From the NCBI GenBank assembly GCA_016208015.1, contig JACQYW010000013.1, positions 223,048-287,047 on the forward strand: a stretch of DNA of 64,000 nucleotides, written 5' to 3'. The translations under genes were made by a program, and so were the position numbers. Positions 53,212 to 63,181 of this stretch are shown piece after piece. The notes beneath the pieces were generated by a model. The model made no database searches and was not told the origin of the DNA. It saw only the letters and a list, made by a program, of their open reading frames with translations. Positions within the stretch are counted from its first letter, which is position 1. The number at the start of each line of letters is the position of its first letter. The stretch comes from Nitrosomonadales bacterium. GTDB lineage: Bacteria; Pseudomonadota; Gammaproteobacteria; Burkholderiales; Gallionellaceae.

Positions 53212-54693
53212 GTGCCTCACAACCTTTCTCCCGTACTCATGCAGCAGCAACCGCGTCCGGTCTGGGCGCACTTCGCCACGCTGTGCGCCATCCCGCGCTC
53301 CTCGCTGCACGAGGCGGCGTTGCGTGAGCATCTGATCCGATGGGCGCAGACGCGCGGCATCGCGCACGTGGTGGATGACACTGGCAATCTCATTCTGAGG
53401 AAACCAGCCAGTCCCGGTTGCGAATCCGCCCCCGGTGTCATCCTGCAAGGCCATCTCGACATGGTGTGCCAGGCCAATGCCGGCACGGTGCACGACTTCG
53501 AGCGCGATGCGATCAACGCGCAGGTGCGCGACGGCTGGGTGGTGGCGGAGAACACGACGCTGGGCGCGGACAACGGCATCGGCGTGGCATTGGCGCTGGC
53601 CGCGCTGGAACAGCCAGGCTTGGTCCATCCGCCGCTGGAGGTGTTGCTTACCGTCAACGAGGAGTCTGGCATGGACGGTGCGCGCGGGCTGGTGGCCGGC
53701 ACTTTGCGGGGCAAGACGCTGATCAATCTGGATACCGAGGAGTGGGGGCATTTCTATCTGGGCTGCGCGGGAGGTGTGGATGTGGAGGTGCGCCGCGAGT
53801 GCCTGCAGGAGCGTGTGCCGCGGGACTACGTCATCCTGCGTTTCGATGTCTCCGGCTTGCGCGGCGGTCACTCCGGCATCGACATCCATCTCGGGCGCGG
53901 CAATGCCATCAAGCTGCTGGCGGAGGCGCTGCGCGACCTGTTGGCGCATACCGATGTGCGCCTGATCGAGATGCGGGGCGGCTCGGCGCGCAACGCCATC
54001 CCGCGCGAAGCGTTCGCGGTATGTGCGCTGCCTGCGGCTGCGGTGCCAGGCATCGACGACTGGACGGAGCACAGGCTGGCGGCATGGCGGGAGAGATTCG
54101 CGGAAGATGATCCGAAGGTGGCGTTCCGCTACGAGATGGACGAGATGCCGCTCGGTGATGCGCTGCAACAGCCCGAGCGCGACCGCGTGCTGATCTTCCT
54201 CGATGTCTGCATGAACGGCGTCTCGCGCATGAGCGATGATTTCACCGGCGTGGTGGATACATCGGACAATCTCGGCGTGCTGGGTCTGGCGCGGGGCGTG
54301 TTCAAGGCGACCTTCAAGGTGCGTTCGCTGCACGACGACCGTGCCGATGCGCTGGCCGACAAGCTGGTCACGCATGCGCAAGGCTACGAGTTGAGCGCAC
54401 ACAAGGACGGCGCCTATCCGGGCTGGACGCCGAACCCTTCGTCGTCACTGCTTGAACTGTGTCAGCAGGTCTATACCAGGGAGTTTGGATCGTCAGCGCA
54501 CTTGCAGGTCATCCACGCCGGGCTGGAGTGCGGCCTGCTCGCGGCCAGTCATCCGCATCTGGACATGATCTCCTTTGGGCCCGACATCCGTGGCGCGCAT
54601 GCGCCGGGTGAGAAGGTGGAGATCGGGTCCGTCGCGCGTTGTTGGCAGTTGCTGAAGGCTGTGTTGCAGGCGCTGGCGAAACAGCAGCCGTGA
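53212..54693 (+). CDS. pepD: aminoacyl-histidine dipeptidase (PepD)
   Basis: 493 residues from GTG 53212, or 484 from ATG 53239. M20-family zinc peptidase with metal-site motifs QGHLDMVCQ, LGADNGIGVALALA, LTVNEESGMDGARGL and NLDTEEWG, plus a dimerisation domain. It hydrolyses Xaa-His dipeptides such as carnosine. Length close to E. coli PepD (485). The next gene starts in its stop codon. Confidence 0.93.
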   Translation: MPHNLSPVLMQQQPRPVWAHFATLCAIPRSSLHEAALREHLIRWAQTRGIAHVVDDTGNLILRKPASPGCESAPGVILQGHLDMVCQANAGTVHDFERDAINAQVRDGWVVAENTTLGADNGIGVALALAALEQPGLVHPPLEVLLTVNEESGMDGARGLVAGTLRGKTLINLDTEEWGHFYLGCAGGVDVEVRRECLQERVPRDYVILRFDVSGLRGGHSGIDIHLGRGNAIKLLAEALRDLLAHTDVRLIEMRGGSARNAIPREAFAVCALPAAAVPGIDDWTEHRLAAWRERFAEDDPKVAFRYEMDEMPLGDALQQPERDRVLIFLDVCMNGVSRMSDDFTGVVDTSDNLGVLGLARGVFKATFKVRSLHDDRADALADKLVTHAQGYELSAHKDGAYPGWTPNPSSSLLELCQQVYTREFGSSAHLQVIHAGLECGLLAASHPHLDMISFGPDIRGAHAPGEKVEIGSVARCWQLLKAVLQALAKQQP

Positions 54694-55043
54694 TCCGACT
54701 CGATAAAGCATTGCTTGCCTGGGGGACGCCTGATTTTGAGGCGGTCCTCAAACAGGAGATCGCGCGAAAGGGGGCGGATATGCTGCCCCTGCAGCAGGGC
54801 TTGTCGCACAGCAATCATGTGTCGGATGCACCGGTCACTGTGGTGATAAAAGAGGTCGTCGAGCTGGATGGAACCATTCGCGTAAGGGCGGGGATACTTT
54901 ATCAGGGCATCATCAGCGGTTGCAGCTGCGCCGATGACCCGACTCCCGACAGCGAGATCAATGAGAATTGCGAAGTTCTGCTGGATATCGACAGGTCGAC
55001 TGCCGCAACTGCGGTTGCGCTCATTACCGACACATCGGATTGA
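54690..55043 (+). CDS. small protein coupled to pepD, unknown function
   Basis: 117 residues from GTG 54690, overlapping the pepD stop (GTGA). Contains ALLAWGTPDFEAVLKQEI, GADMLPLQQGLS and a Cys pair in ISGCSCADDP followed by NENCEVLLDID, which may bind a metal. I do not recognise a characterised family. The longer upstream frame is inside pepD. Confidence 0.68.
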   Translation: MIRLDKALLAWGTPDFEAVLKQEIARKGADMLPLQQGLSHSNHVSDAPVTVVIKEVVELDGTIRVRAGILYQGIISGCSCADDPTPDSEINENCEVLLDIDRSTAATAVALITDTSD

Positions 55044-55051
55044 GCCGGCTG

Positions 55052-55138
55052 ATGCGTTCGGGAACGAACCGACAGCCGGAAGGGATAGAGCGCACCTATC
55101 TGCACAACTACATCTATAAGCGCATGGCGGAAAGCTGA
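55052..55138 (+). CDS. possible 28-residue ORF in the pepD-GGDEF gap
   Basis: MRSGTNRQPEGIERTYLHNY and on to TGA. No clear ribosome-binding site. The rest of the 55044-55399 gap shows no gene; it becomes AT-rich towards 55260-55350 where a promoter for the following gene would be expected. Confidence 0.22.
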   Translation: MRSGTNRQPEGIERTYLHNYIYKRMAES

Positions 55139-55399
55139 TCCCGCTCTGATAGACACGTCATGCCGCGCGCAACGATGCTGTTGCCCGCGCCTTCCGATAC
55201 AGGACTGCCCGATTCATTCTGTTACCTTCCTCAAGCAGATACTTCTGCAAAAGAGTGTGTCTTTTATCGACTTGGCAAGGGCATATTGTTGAAATCGAGT
55301 CGCGATAGTCGGAAAATGAAAAGAAAAAATGGCTGGGCAGGAGAGCAGTGAATTCGACTCTGACTTGGTTCGAGTCTTGACTGCATTGGGAGTACCTGT

Positions 55400-57658
55400 A
55401 TGAAGCTTCTGCCGCTCCTGTCCAAACACCGCGAAACCTATATCAGGTTCACCACGTTTGGCCTCGGCTTGGTGCTGACCTTTGCCACGTTGCAGTTATT
55501 CCTGTTGCTGCCGCAGATGTCACCGAGGTACTTCGTCATTCCCACCCTGCTGGGGCTGTTGATCGGGGGGATGCTCTCGACACTGGTCGCCATGCGCAAG
55601 GAGATCAATGACAGACAGCAGGTCATTCATGCCGTCGCTGATCTGGCGCAGGAGTTCATCTATCTGCGGCGGGTGGACGGTAGTTACGAATATGTCTCTC
55701 CCTCCTGTCAAAAGGTCACCGGCTACCAGCAGGAGGACTTTTATTCCAGGCCGAATTTCATGACCGAGTTGATCCATACCGATGACCGGCCGACTTGGAA
55801 CAAACATGTGCACCAGATGCATACGAATGGACAGGCCGAGACGCTGCTGGTCCGTATCAACACGCGCGAGGGTGATGTGCGCTGGATCGAACATCTGTGC
55901 GGGGATGTGCGCGACGATAAGGGCAAGATCCTCGGCGTGCGCTCGATCAACATGGACGTGACGGAACGCATCCAGAGGGAGCAGGAGCTCTGGATCGCCG
56001 CCAGTACTTTTGAGACGCACGAGGGCATCATCATCACCGATGCGAACGCGCATATCCTTCGGGTCAACCGGGCTTTTTGCGAGATTACGGGTTACTCCTC
56101 GGATGAGGTGATCGGGTATACCCCGTCCATCCTGAAGTCGGGGAGGCACGATGCAAGTTTCTACGAAGATATGTGGAAGACCTTGCATGCCGAAGGGCGG
56201 TGGGACGGGGAGTTGTGGGATAGGCGCAAGAACGGGGAGGTCTACCCGAAGAATCTGACGATCACCGCAGTGAAGGATGCAACCGGCAGAGTCACCAATT
56301 ATGTCGGGATGTTCACTGACATCACTGTTCGCAAGCAGGCGGAAGACGAGATCTATCGCCTGGCCTACTATGACCCGCTCACACGCATGCCCAACCGGCG
56401 CCTATTGATGGATCGACTGCATCAAGCCATGGCGGCAAGCGAGCGTAACGGCAGTTATGGGGCGGTGCTGTTCATCGATATGGATAACTTCAAGGACCTG
56501 AATGACACCCGGGGACATGACATGGGCGACAAGTTGCTGGTCGAGGTGGCAGCCCGGCTGGTGACATGCGTGCGTTCGGAAGATACGGTAGCCAGGCTGG
56601 GTGGAGACGAGTTTGTCGTCATGCTGGCGAACATCGGCGACGATGAGGCATTTGTGTTCAAGCGGGCCGAGGCTGTGGCGACCAAGGTGCTGACTACATT
56701 GAACCAGCCATATCAGATTGGCAGCTATGAATATCTGGGTACCGCGAGTATCGGTGTCACCTTGTTCAAGGGCCTGTCAACCAGTGTGGAGGATCTGCTC
56801 AAGCATTCCGATGTCGCGCTTTATCAGGCCAAGAACAGCGGCCGTGCGACTTTGTGTTTGTTCGATCCCTCCATGCAACAGGCTTTGGAAGAGCGCTCTG
56901 CGATGAAGGAAGACCTGCGCATGGCCTTGCTCGGGAATCAATTCTGTCTGTACTTTCAGGCACAAGTGGATGCCGGTGGAGGATGCACCGGGGCGGAGGT
57001 GTTGTTGCGCTGGCTGCACCCGCAGCGCGGTTTGATTTCCCCGGCCGACTTCATCCCGTTTGCCGAGGAATCGGGCATGATCGTCGCGATCGATCTTTGG
57101 GTGCTGGAAAAGGCATGCGAGCAGCTGGCAGAGTGGAGTTCGCATAAAGTGAATGGCGATGTGGTTCTTGCCGTCAACATCTCTGCTCCTTCCTTCATGC
57201 GTCCCGATTTTGTGGCGGATGTGCTGGCTATCGTCAACGCGAAAGGGATAACCCCCAGTCTGCTCAAGCTCGAACTGACCGAGACGTCGCTGATCCGTGG
57301 GATCGACGATACGATCGCCAAGATGGACCGGCTTATCTCTGCCGGCATCAGTTTTTCGCTTGACGATTTCGGTACCGGATACTCTTCACTTTCATATCTG
57401 CGCCGGCTGCCTATCGATCTGCTCAAGATCGACAGGGAGTTCGTGCGTCACCTCACCGGCGAATCAAATGAGGTCGTGATCGTTCGTACCATTGTCGGTA
57501 TGGCGCAGAACCTGGGTTTGCGGGTGATAGCCGAGGGGGTGGAGACACAGGAGCAGTTCGAAATCCTCAATTCTTTCGGATGTCCCGGTTATCAGGGTTA
57601 TCTGTTCGCGCGACCATTGCCTGTCGAGGGCTTTGAGAGCTGGTTGGAGAATCACTGA
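55400..57658 (+). CDS. PAS-PAS-GGDEF-EAL c-di-GMP protein
   Basis: 752 residues. Two N-terminal helices (about 15-36 and 42-64), PAS 1 (about 75-195, EFIYLRRVDGSYEYVSPSCQ), PAS 2 (about 200-315, ITDANAHILRVNRAFCEITG), GGDEF with intact GGDEF near 401-405, then EAL with intact EVLLRW near 533, LDDFGTGYSSLSYL and KIDREFV. Both active sites look complete, so it may make or degrade c-di-GMP depending on the signal. Confidence 0.95.
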   Translation: MKLLPLLSKHRETYIRFTTFGLGLVLTFATLQLFLLLPQMSPRYFVIPTLLGLLIGGMLSTLVAMRKEINDRQQVIHAVADLAQEFIYLRRVDGSYEYVSPSCQKVTGYQQEDFYSRPNFMTELIHTDDRPTWNKHVHQMHTNGQAETLLVRINTREGDVRWIEHLCGDVRDDKGKILGVRSINMDVTERIQREQELWIAASTFETHEGIIITDANAHILRVNRAFCEITGYSSDEVIGYTPSILKSGRHDASFYEDMWKTLHAEGRWDGELWDRRKNGEVYPKNLTITAVKDATGRVTNYVGMFTDITVRKQAEDEIYRLAYYDPLTRMPNRRLLMDRLHQAMAASERNGSYGAVLFIDMDNFKDLNDTRGHDMGDKLLVEVAARLVTCVRSEDTVARLGGDEFVVMLANIGDDEAFVFKRAEAVATKVLTTLNQPYQIGSYEYLGTASIGVTLFKGLSTSVEDLLKHSDVALYQAKNSGRATLCLFDPSMQQALEERSAMKEDLRMALLGNQFCLYFQAQVDAGGGCTGAEVLLRWLHPQRGLISPADFIPFAEESGMIVAIDLWVLEKACEQLAEWSSHKVNGDVVLAVNISAPSFMRPDFVADVLAIVNAKGITPSLLKLELTETSLIRGIDDTIAKMDRLISAGISFSLDDFGTGYSSLSYLRRLPIDLLKIDREFVRHLTGESNEVVIVRTIVGMAQNLGLRVIAEGVETQEQFEILNSFGCPGYQGYLFARPLPVEGFESWLENH

Positions 57659-57922
57659 GAAAGGCTGCTACGCTTCCCGGCATGATAAATACGGTTCGAC
57701 CGCCAGTCTTTCGCCTGATGCATAAGGGATTCGCGACATGTCCCAGTCCTGTCCATGCAGGTTATTGCTATTCAGCGGTGCCCAAAGCGTCTGTTTCTTG
57801 TGCTTTCGGCTTGCGGTTCTGCAGCCCGGATCCATAGCTGTCGAAAATTCCCGCATTCTGGGATGAACTCCTGTTCTGTTTCCGGATAGAATCGCCTAAC
57901 CGAAAACCTCAAGGACGTTCGC

Positions 57923-58279
57923 ATGAATCTGGCCGAGTTGTTCCGTCACGAATCCGACCTGCTCATACTCTCCGCCGGGCAGACTTTGTTCAAGGAAGGC
58001 GAACACGGTGACCTGATGTATGTGCTGATGTCGGGCATTGCCGAGATCAGTATCAAAGGCCGGGTGGTCGAGTTTCCGGAGACAGGTGCCATCGTGGGTG
58101 AGATGGCGATGATAGACGATGGTGCGCGCTCCGCGACGGTGGCAGCGAAGACCGAATGCAAGTTTCTGCCCATCGACCGCAAGCGCTTCAATTTCCTGGT
58201 GCAGCAGACGCCCAACTTTGCTCTGCATGTCATGCGCGTGACCGCGGATCGTCTGCGCAGAACGGACCGGATGCTATGA
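57923..58279 (+). CDS. stand-alone cyclic nucleotide-binding domain protein
   Basis: 118 residues, a single cNMP-binding domain: GQTLFKEGEHGDLMYVLMSG and GAIVGEMAMIDDGARSATVAA. The phosphate-binding GEMAMIDDGARSA has the Glu and Arg expected for nucleotide binding. It has no HTH or other output domain. It overlaps the next gene (ATGA), so that protein is the likely partner. Confidence 0.9.
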   Translation: MNLAELFRHESDLLILSAGQTLFKEGEHGDLMYVLMSGIAEISIKGRVVEFPETGAIVGEMAMIDDGARSATVAAKTECKFLPIDRKRFNFLVQQTPNFALHVMRVTADRLRRTDRML

Positions 58280-59454
58280 GCAAGGCAATACCATCCGGCC
58301 CGCGCGAGATCGTCACCCCATTCCGTTCCATCCCGTTGACCGTCCCCGAGGGGATGAAGCACAACGAGTTCTTCAACAGCACGGAGAACCTCAGCGATCT
58401 GGTGAACAACAACGGCCTGCTGATCAACTCGGAAGACCTGTTGCTGTACCGCAAGGCGTTGGGACACAGCAACGAGTTCGACTGTTCCATCATCTACAAC
58501 ACGTCCAAGTCCATCCTCAATCCGCTCGGTCGCCCGGTGCGGCGCACGCAGGTGGCGGAGGATGTGAAGCATGTGTGGAGCCGCATGAACCAGATCATCA
58601 TCGACTACATGCTGGAACAATATCCCGACCCGGACGAGGCGCTGATCCTGGCGGGAGAGGCGAGTCTGGATGCGACCTGGCCGCTGACTTCGCCCGGCGT
58701 ACCGAGCATCCGCATGCTGCACAACCACTTCATCGTATTCCCCAAGGCGACTTTGCGCGAGGCGAAGCTGGCCGATGCGGGCAATCCCAACCTGACCGAC
58801 GGCGGACAGCACAGCCTGTTCCAGGCTTACATGCATGACGTGTATCGCGAGTTCTTCGACAGGGCGCTGGACCTGAAGATACTCAAGCCGGCGAGCGAGG
58901 CGGATGCCCGCATCGAACTGACCGGTTATCCGCAGGGGTTGCCGAGCTGGGAGATACAGGGCGGGGCGGACGCGCTCAAGGATGTGAACTTCTGGAAGGA
59001 ATACGATGAGGTGCTGAAAGGTTTCATCGATTTCTACCGCACCTTCTTTTCGCAGGTCTCCACGCGCAACGCGCCCATATTGCCGGATGTGTATTTTCCC
59101 GAGCAGGTGGAGAGCGTGCTGCTGTTCAACAACGACTTCATGAAGACGGCGAAGAAGGTACGCGACCATTGCATCGTGGATGCGAAGTATGCCAATGCCA
59201 TTCGCTGGCAGCCCGCGTTCAAACAGCTGATCTACCGCAACGATGCGGGCAAGCTGATCGTGACCATCAGCCAGAATTCCATCGGCAATGCGATCACCGA
59301 GCTGCTCGGTGTGGTGGTGAACCGTGCGCCGGATGCGGAGGCCTATTCCGCGCAGGAGCCGGCGCTGATCGCACGTCTGCTCGAGGTGCGCCGCCGCCTG
59401 ATCGAGGCCGATCTGGGCGAGGGCATCGCCACGGCGTACTGGCCGAAGGAGTAG
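58276..59454 (+). CDS. unknown protein coupled to a cNMP-binding protein
   Basis: 392 residues from ATG 58276. Soluble, no signal peptide or helix. Distinctive segments: NTSKSILNPLGRPVRR, IIIDYMLEQYPDPDEALILA, PSIRMLHNHFIVFP and ISQNSIGNAITELLGVVVNR. The HNHFIVFP segment distantly recalls HIT/GalT-like motifs, but this is weak. Not assigned. Its overlap with the cNMP gene suggests a common complex. Confidence 0.7.
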   Translation: MSKAIPSGPREIVTPFRSIPLTVPEGMKHNEFFNSTENLSDLVNNNGLLINSEDLLLYRKALGHSNEFDCSIIYNTSKSILNPLGRPVRRTQVAEDVKHVWSRMNQIIIDYMLEQYPDPDEALILAGEASLDATWPLTSPGVPSIRMLHNHFIVFPKATLREAKLADAGNPNLTDGGQHSLFQAYMHDVYREFFDRALDLKILKPASEADARIELTGYPQGLPSWEIQGGADALKDVNFWKEYDEVLKGFIDFYRTFFSQVSTRNAPILPDVYFPEQVESVLLFNNDFMKTAKKVRDHCIVDAKYANAIRWQPAFKQLIYRNDAGKLIVTISQNSIGNAITELLGVVVNRAPDAEAYSAQEPALIARLLEVRRRLIEADLGEGIATAYWPKE

Positions 59455-59514
59455 CAACGGCAGGCCTTTCCCTTCCCGGCAGAAAGCGGGGATCAGTCAT
59501 GGAGGTTGGTTGAG

Positions 59515-61200
59515 ATGAATTCGGAAGACCGCTTGGCCCAGATCGAAGCTCGCCTGACGGCAATAGAGCGTTTCATCAGACTGACGGCGCCGCAGCCGTC
59601 GTCTCCCGCCCCGGCGCAGACATCGGCCCCCGCTTCGCCCGCCCCCAGGATCGAACCGGTTCCGCCATCTGCATTCTCAAAACCCATCATTGCCGGCGCA
59701 TCCAGGCGTCCGGATACTTCCATTCCGGTCACCAACATCCTAGGCTGGGCCGGTGCCTCGGCGCTGGTGCTGGCGTCGATCTATCTGGTGGTGCTGGCCG
59801 TCGATGCGGGCTGGCTGACGCCGGTGCGCCAGGTGTTGCTGGCCATGCTGGGCGGTTTCGCCTTGATCGGCATCGGCCTGATGCTGCGCAGCCGCGACAT
59901 GCACTACGCCAGCCTGCTACCGGCGGCGGGCATCGTGATCCTGTTCATGGCCATGTACGGCGCGCACAACTACTATCACCTCATCGACACGACTTTTGCG
60001 ACGAGCGGGATCATCGCGGTCTGCCTCGTCTCGCTGTGGCTGAACCGCCTGTTCCTGAGCGAGTTGTATGCGCTGTTCGCGGTGGCGGGCTCCTACACTG
60101 CGCCGGTCTTTCTGGGCGACGCGGGTTATTCCATCGCCGACCTCATCGTCTATTTCGCCTGTTGGAGCGTGGTGTTCTCGGTCTTCTCGATCTGGGTGGA
60201 GAAGCGCAACGTCTACATTCTGGCAATGTATCTGGCGCTGGTGATCTTCGACGTGAAATGGCATGACACCATGCCGGACGCATGGCTGGAAGCGCTGGTG
60301 TTCCAGACCGTGCATTTCCTGATCTTCGTCGCGGCCGCCTCGGTGTTCAGCGCGCGCATCGCGCCGATGTCGCAGGAGGTCGCCATCAGGCACATCCCGG
60401 CGCTGGTGCTGTTCTACTTCGTCCAGTACCACATCCTGAACAAATACGTCCCCGAGTTGGCACCCTGGGTGGCGATCGCCAGTGCGGCGATCCTGCTGGC
60501 GAGTTATTTCGTGGTATCCCGTGTGCGTGCCGCCGAGTTGGAAGGCGGCAGGATGCTGCTGAGTGCCTATGTCGCGCTGGTGCTGGTGCATGCAGGCTAC
60601 ATCGAGTCGGTGCCCGCGCAATGGGCACCCTGGGTCGGCTTGCTGCTGGTTCCGCTGATCGGGGTGTACGCGGCACTGCGCGGCGACATGAAAGCGCCCG
60701 GCATGCCGTTGTGGGGCGCTGTCGGGTTGATCTTCTTCGCCAACTATCTGCGCCTGTTCACCGGACACACGCTGATGTCTGACGCGAACACAGTGCCGGC
60801 CCATGACCTGCTGGGACTTTGCTATGCGGCAGAGCTGTATCTGGCCTGGTATTTCCTGCGCAAAGCATCGGCGCTGCGCGATGTCGGCATGATCGCCCTG
60901 TATGCCGGACACCTCTCCATCATGGTATGGGCGATACAGATGTTCGATAGCCGCCTGGTCGTCTCGCTGGTCTGGGGTGCGCTGGCGCTGGGTTGCCTGC
61001 TCCTGTCGCTGCAACGACGCGACAAGATGCTGGGGCAGTCCTCGTTGCTGATCTTCGCAGCCTCGGTGTTCAAGGTGTTCCTGTACGACATCGCCATGGC
61101 CGCGCCGCTCGTTCGCATCGCCAGCTTGCTGGTGCTGGGAGTCAGCTTGTATCTTGGCGGCTGGTTGTACAAGAAGGTGAACAGTCTGGAAGGGGAGTAG
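59515..61200 (+). CDS. DUF2339-like polytopic membrane protein
   Basis: 561 residues from ATG 59515. A short N-terminal coiled coil (DRLAQIEARLTAIERFIR), a Pro/Ala/Ser linker to about residue 70, then 14 or more helices starting NILGWAGASALVLASIYLVV. This layout fits DUF2339. Function unknown; some relatives are linked to cell envelope processes. Confidence 0.85.
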   Translation: MNSEDRLAQIEARLTAIERFIRLTAPQPSSPAPAQTSAPASPAPRIEPVPPSAFSKPIIAGASRRPDTSIPVTNILGWAGASALVLASIYLVVLAVDAGWLTPVRQVLLAMLGGFALIGIGLMLRSRDMHYASLLPAAGIVILFMAMYGAHNYYHLIDTTFATSGIIAVCLVSLWLNRLFLSELYALFAVAGSYTAPVFLGDAGYSIADLIVYFACWSVVFSVFSIWVEKRNVYILAMYLALVIFDVKWHDTMPDAWLEALVFQTVHFLIFVAAASVFSARIAPMSQEVAIRHIPALVLFYFVQYHILNKYVPELAPWVAIASAAILLASYFVVSRVRAAELEGGRMLLSAYVALVLVHAGYIESVPAQWAPWVGLLLVPLIGVYAALRGDMKAPGMPLWGAVGLIFFANYLRLFTGHTLMSDANTVPAHDLLGLCYAAELYLAWYFLRKASALRDVGMIALYAGHLSIMVWAIQMFDSRLVVSLVWGALALGCLLLSLQRRDKMLGQSSLLIFAASVFKVFLYDIAMAAPLVRIASLLVLGVSLYLGGWLYKKVNSLEGE

Positions 61201-61247
61201 TCGTCTGGAGAATGTCGGCGACCGCATGAGCCATCCCATCTGTGACG

Positions 61248-62561
61248 TTATTCCGCTTCAACGTCCCTGAGTTTGCGGTACAGGGTGCGTTCGCTGATTC
61301 CCAACCGCGCGGCCAGCGTCTTTCTGTCGCCCTGGAAGCTTGCGGCGGCCCACTCGAGGTAACGTTTTTCCAGGTTGGCCAGCGGCGCTATCTCTCCGGT
61401 CGGATTTGCCGCGGGGATGTCAGGTTGTCCGCTCTTCATGGTGCCCAGATAGAAGTGGTGCGGCTGGATGGTGTTGCCGTCCACCATGATCAGGGCGCGC
61501 TCCAGCACGTTGCGCAGCTCGCGCACATTACCGGGGAAGTCGTGTTGCATCAGCGTGGATAAAGCCTCTTCGCTGAGCGTGATCCTGCGCACCGGCTCAA
61601 GACGGGCCAACAGGGTGTTTACCAGCATCGGCAGGTCTTCCATGCGCTCCCGCAGCGGCGGCAGCTGGATGGGGAAGACGTTGATGCGGAAATACAAGTC
61701 CTGGCGGAACGTTCCTTCCCTCACCATTTCGGCAAGGTCGCGGTGCGTGGCGGCGACCAGACGGAAGTCGGCGCTGAGCGGTTCCAGGCCGCCGATGCGA
61801 CGGTAGGTGCCTGCTTCCATCAGGCGCAACAGCTTCACTTGCAGCGATAGCGGGATGTCGCCGACTTCGTCCAGAAACAGAGTGCCGCCGCGCACGGCTT
61901 CCACCAGGCCGATCTTGCTGCCGACGGCGCCGGTGAAGGCGCCTTTCTCGTGGCCGAACATCTCGCTCTCGAACAGCGTCTCGGTCAGTCCGGAACATTC
62001 CAGCGCCACAAAGGGGGCGGAGGCGCGCGGGCTCATGTCGTGGATGGCATGTGCGACCAGTTCCTTGCCGGTGCCCGACTCTCCCAGCAACAGTACCGAG
62101 CTCTCATGCGAGGCGACACGCTTGGCCAGTTCCAGCATGCGGTTGAAAGGCCGCGAGTATCCCACCAGCTCCCGCTCGCGGGCGCCATCACGCGCCCGTA
62201 GCAGTGTGTGCATGGTCTCCATGTAGTAGGTCGTGTTCCCTGTTTCGTTCTTCACCGGCACCATCTCCACTTCCACATGGTCCCTGCCCGCCGAGGTGTG
62301 ATGCACATGCAGCACACGGCTGGGTTCGCCGCTTTCCATGGAAGCGCGCAGGGGGCAGGTCTCTCCGGCCTGGTCGCAGGGTTTGTCGTAGTGGTGGGAG
62401 AGCGCATAGCAGTATTGCCCTTCGATCTTGCCCTGGTGGCCGAACTCCCGGCGGTAAGCGGTATTGGCCGCGAGGATGCGGTACTGCTGGTCGAGCAGGA
62501 TCTTGGGGTCGGGGAAGCTGTCCAGCAAGTTGAGCAGATCGGCCGGTACTTTGGATTGCAT
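61248..62561 (-). CDS. sigma-54-dependent regulator, PAS-AAA+-Fis
   Basis: 437 residues. PAS domain (about 8-118) containing CYALSHHYDKPCDQAGETCP, whose Cys51, Cys62 and Cys69 look like a redox or metal site. AAA+ domain with Walker A GESGTGKE (160-167), GAFTGA (207-212) for sigma-54 contact and Walker B GGTLFLDE (225-232), then a Fis-type HTH (TLAARLGISERTLYRKLRD). No receiver domain, so the PAS is the likely input. Divergent from a consensus sigma-54 promoter at 62703-62717 and its ferredoxin/NifX-like genes, which are the probable targets. Confidence 0.93.
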   Translation of the reverse strand: MQSKVPADLLNLLDSFPDPKILLDQQYRILAANTAYRREFGHQGKIEGQYCYALSHHYDKPCDQAGETCPLRASMESGEPSRVLHVHHTSAGRDHVEVEMVPVKNETGNTTYYMETMHTLLRARDGARERELVGYSRPFNRMLELAKRVASHESSVLLLGESGTGKELVAHAIHDMSPRASAPFVALECSGLTETLFESEMFGHEKGAFTGAVGSKIGLVEAVRGGTLFLDEVGDIPLSLQVKLLRLMEAGTYRRIGGLEPLSADFRLVAATHRDLAEMVREGTFRQDLYFRINVFPIQLPPLRERMEDLPMLVNTLLARLEPVRRITLSEEALSTLMQHDFPGNVRELRNVLERALIMVDGNTIQPHHFYLGTMKSGQPDIPAANPTGEIAPLANLEKRYLEWAAASFQGDRKTLAARLGISERTLYRKLRDVEAE

Positions 62562-62585
62562 GGCTTGGATGTGAATAGTGGCAGG

Positions 62586-62614
62586 AATGGCAGCGATGTT
62601 ATGCCATTAATGGC
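62586..62614. promoter_or_regulatory. putative enhancer sites for the sigma-54 regulator
   Basis: AATGGCA (62586-62592) and TGCCATT (62602-62608) form an inverted repeat, and GCCATTAATGGC (62603-62614) is a perfect 12-bp palindrome. They lie about 90-115 bp upstream of the -24 element, the distance typical of bacterial enhancer sites, and next to the regulator start, so autoregulation is possible. Confidence 0.5.
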
Positions 62615-62701
62615 GGTACAATCAACTCATTTTGTTCCGTTTATATTGGACTGAATACGTATCGCAATGATATGAAGCGTTTTTTTAATTCCTGTATCGA
62701 C

Positions 62702-62717
62702 TGGCACAGTGATTGCT
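62702..62717 (+). promoter_or_regulatory. sigma-54 (-24/-12) promoter
   Basis: TGGCACAGTGATTGCT matches TGGCAC-N5-TTGCW; GG (62703-62704) and GC (62715-62716) have the required 10-bp spacing. The start of transcription would be near 62728, giving a leader of about 180 nt before the ferredoxin gene. Confidence 0.85.
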
Positions 62718-62723
62718 AAATAA

Positions 62724-63161
<438 letters not shown>

Positions 63162-63181
63162 CCAACCATCAGGAGCGAGAC

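Noticed and set aside
51283..54402. 1039-codon open frame antisense to the TIGR03545 gene and pepD
   Set aside because: No start signal or motif, shadow composition; sense genes are well supported.
57946..59457. 503-codon open frame antisense to the cNMP gene pair
   Set aside because: Shadow frame: no ribosome-binding site and no recognisable domain.
62600..62720. NifA-type TGT-N10-ACA enhancer upstream of the ferredoxin gene
   Set aside because: The only TGT...ACA pair nearby has an 18-bp spacer; the half-sites seen are of another type, so the regulator is not called NifA.
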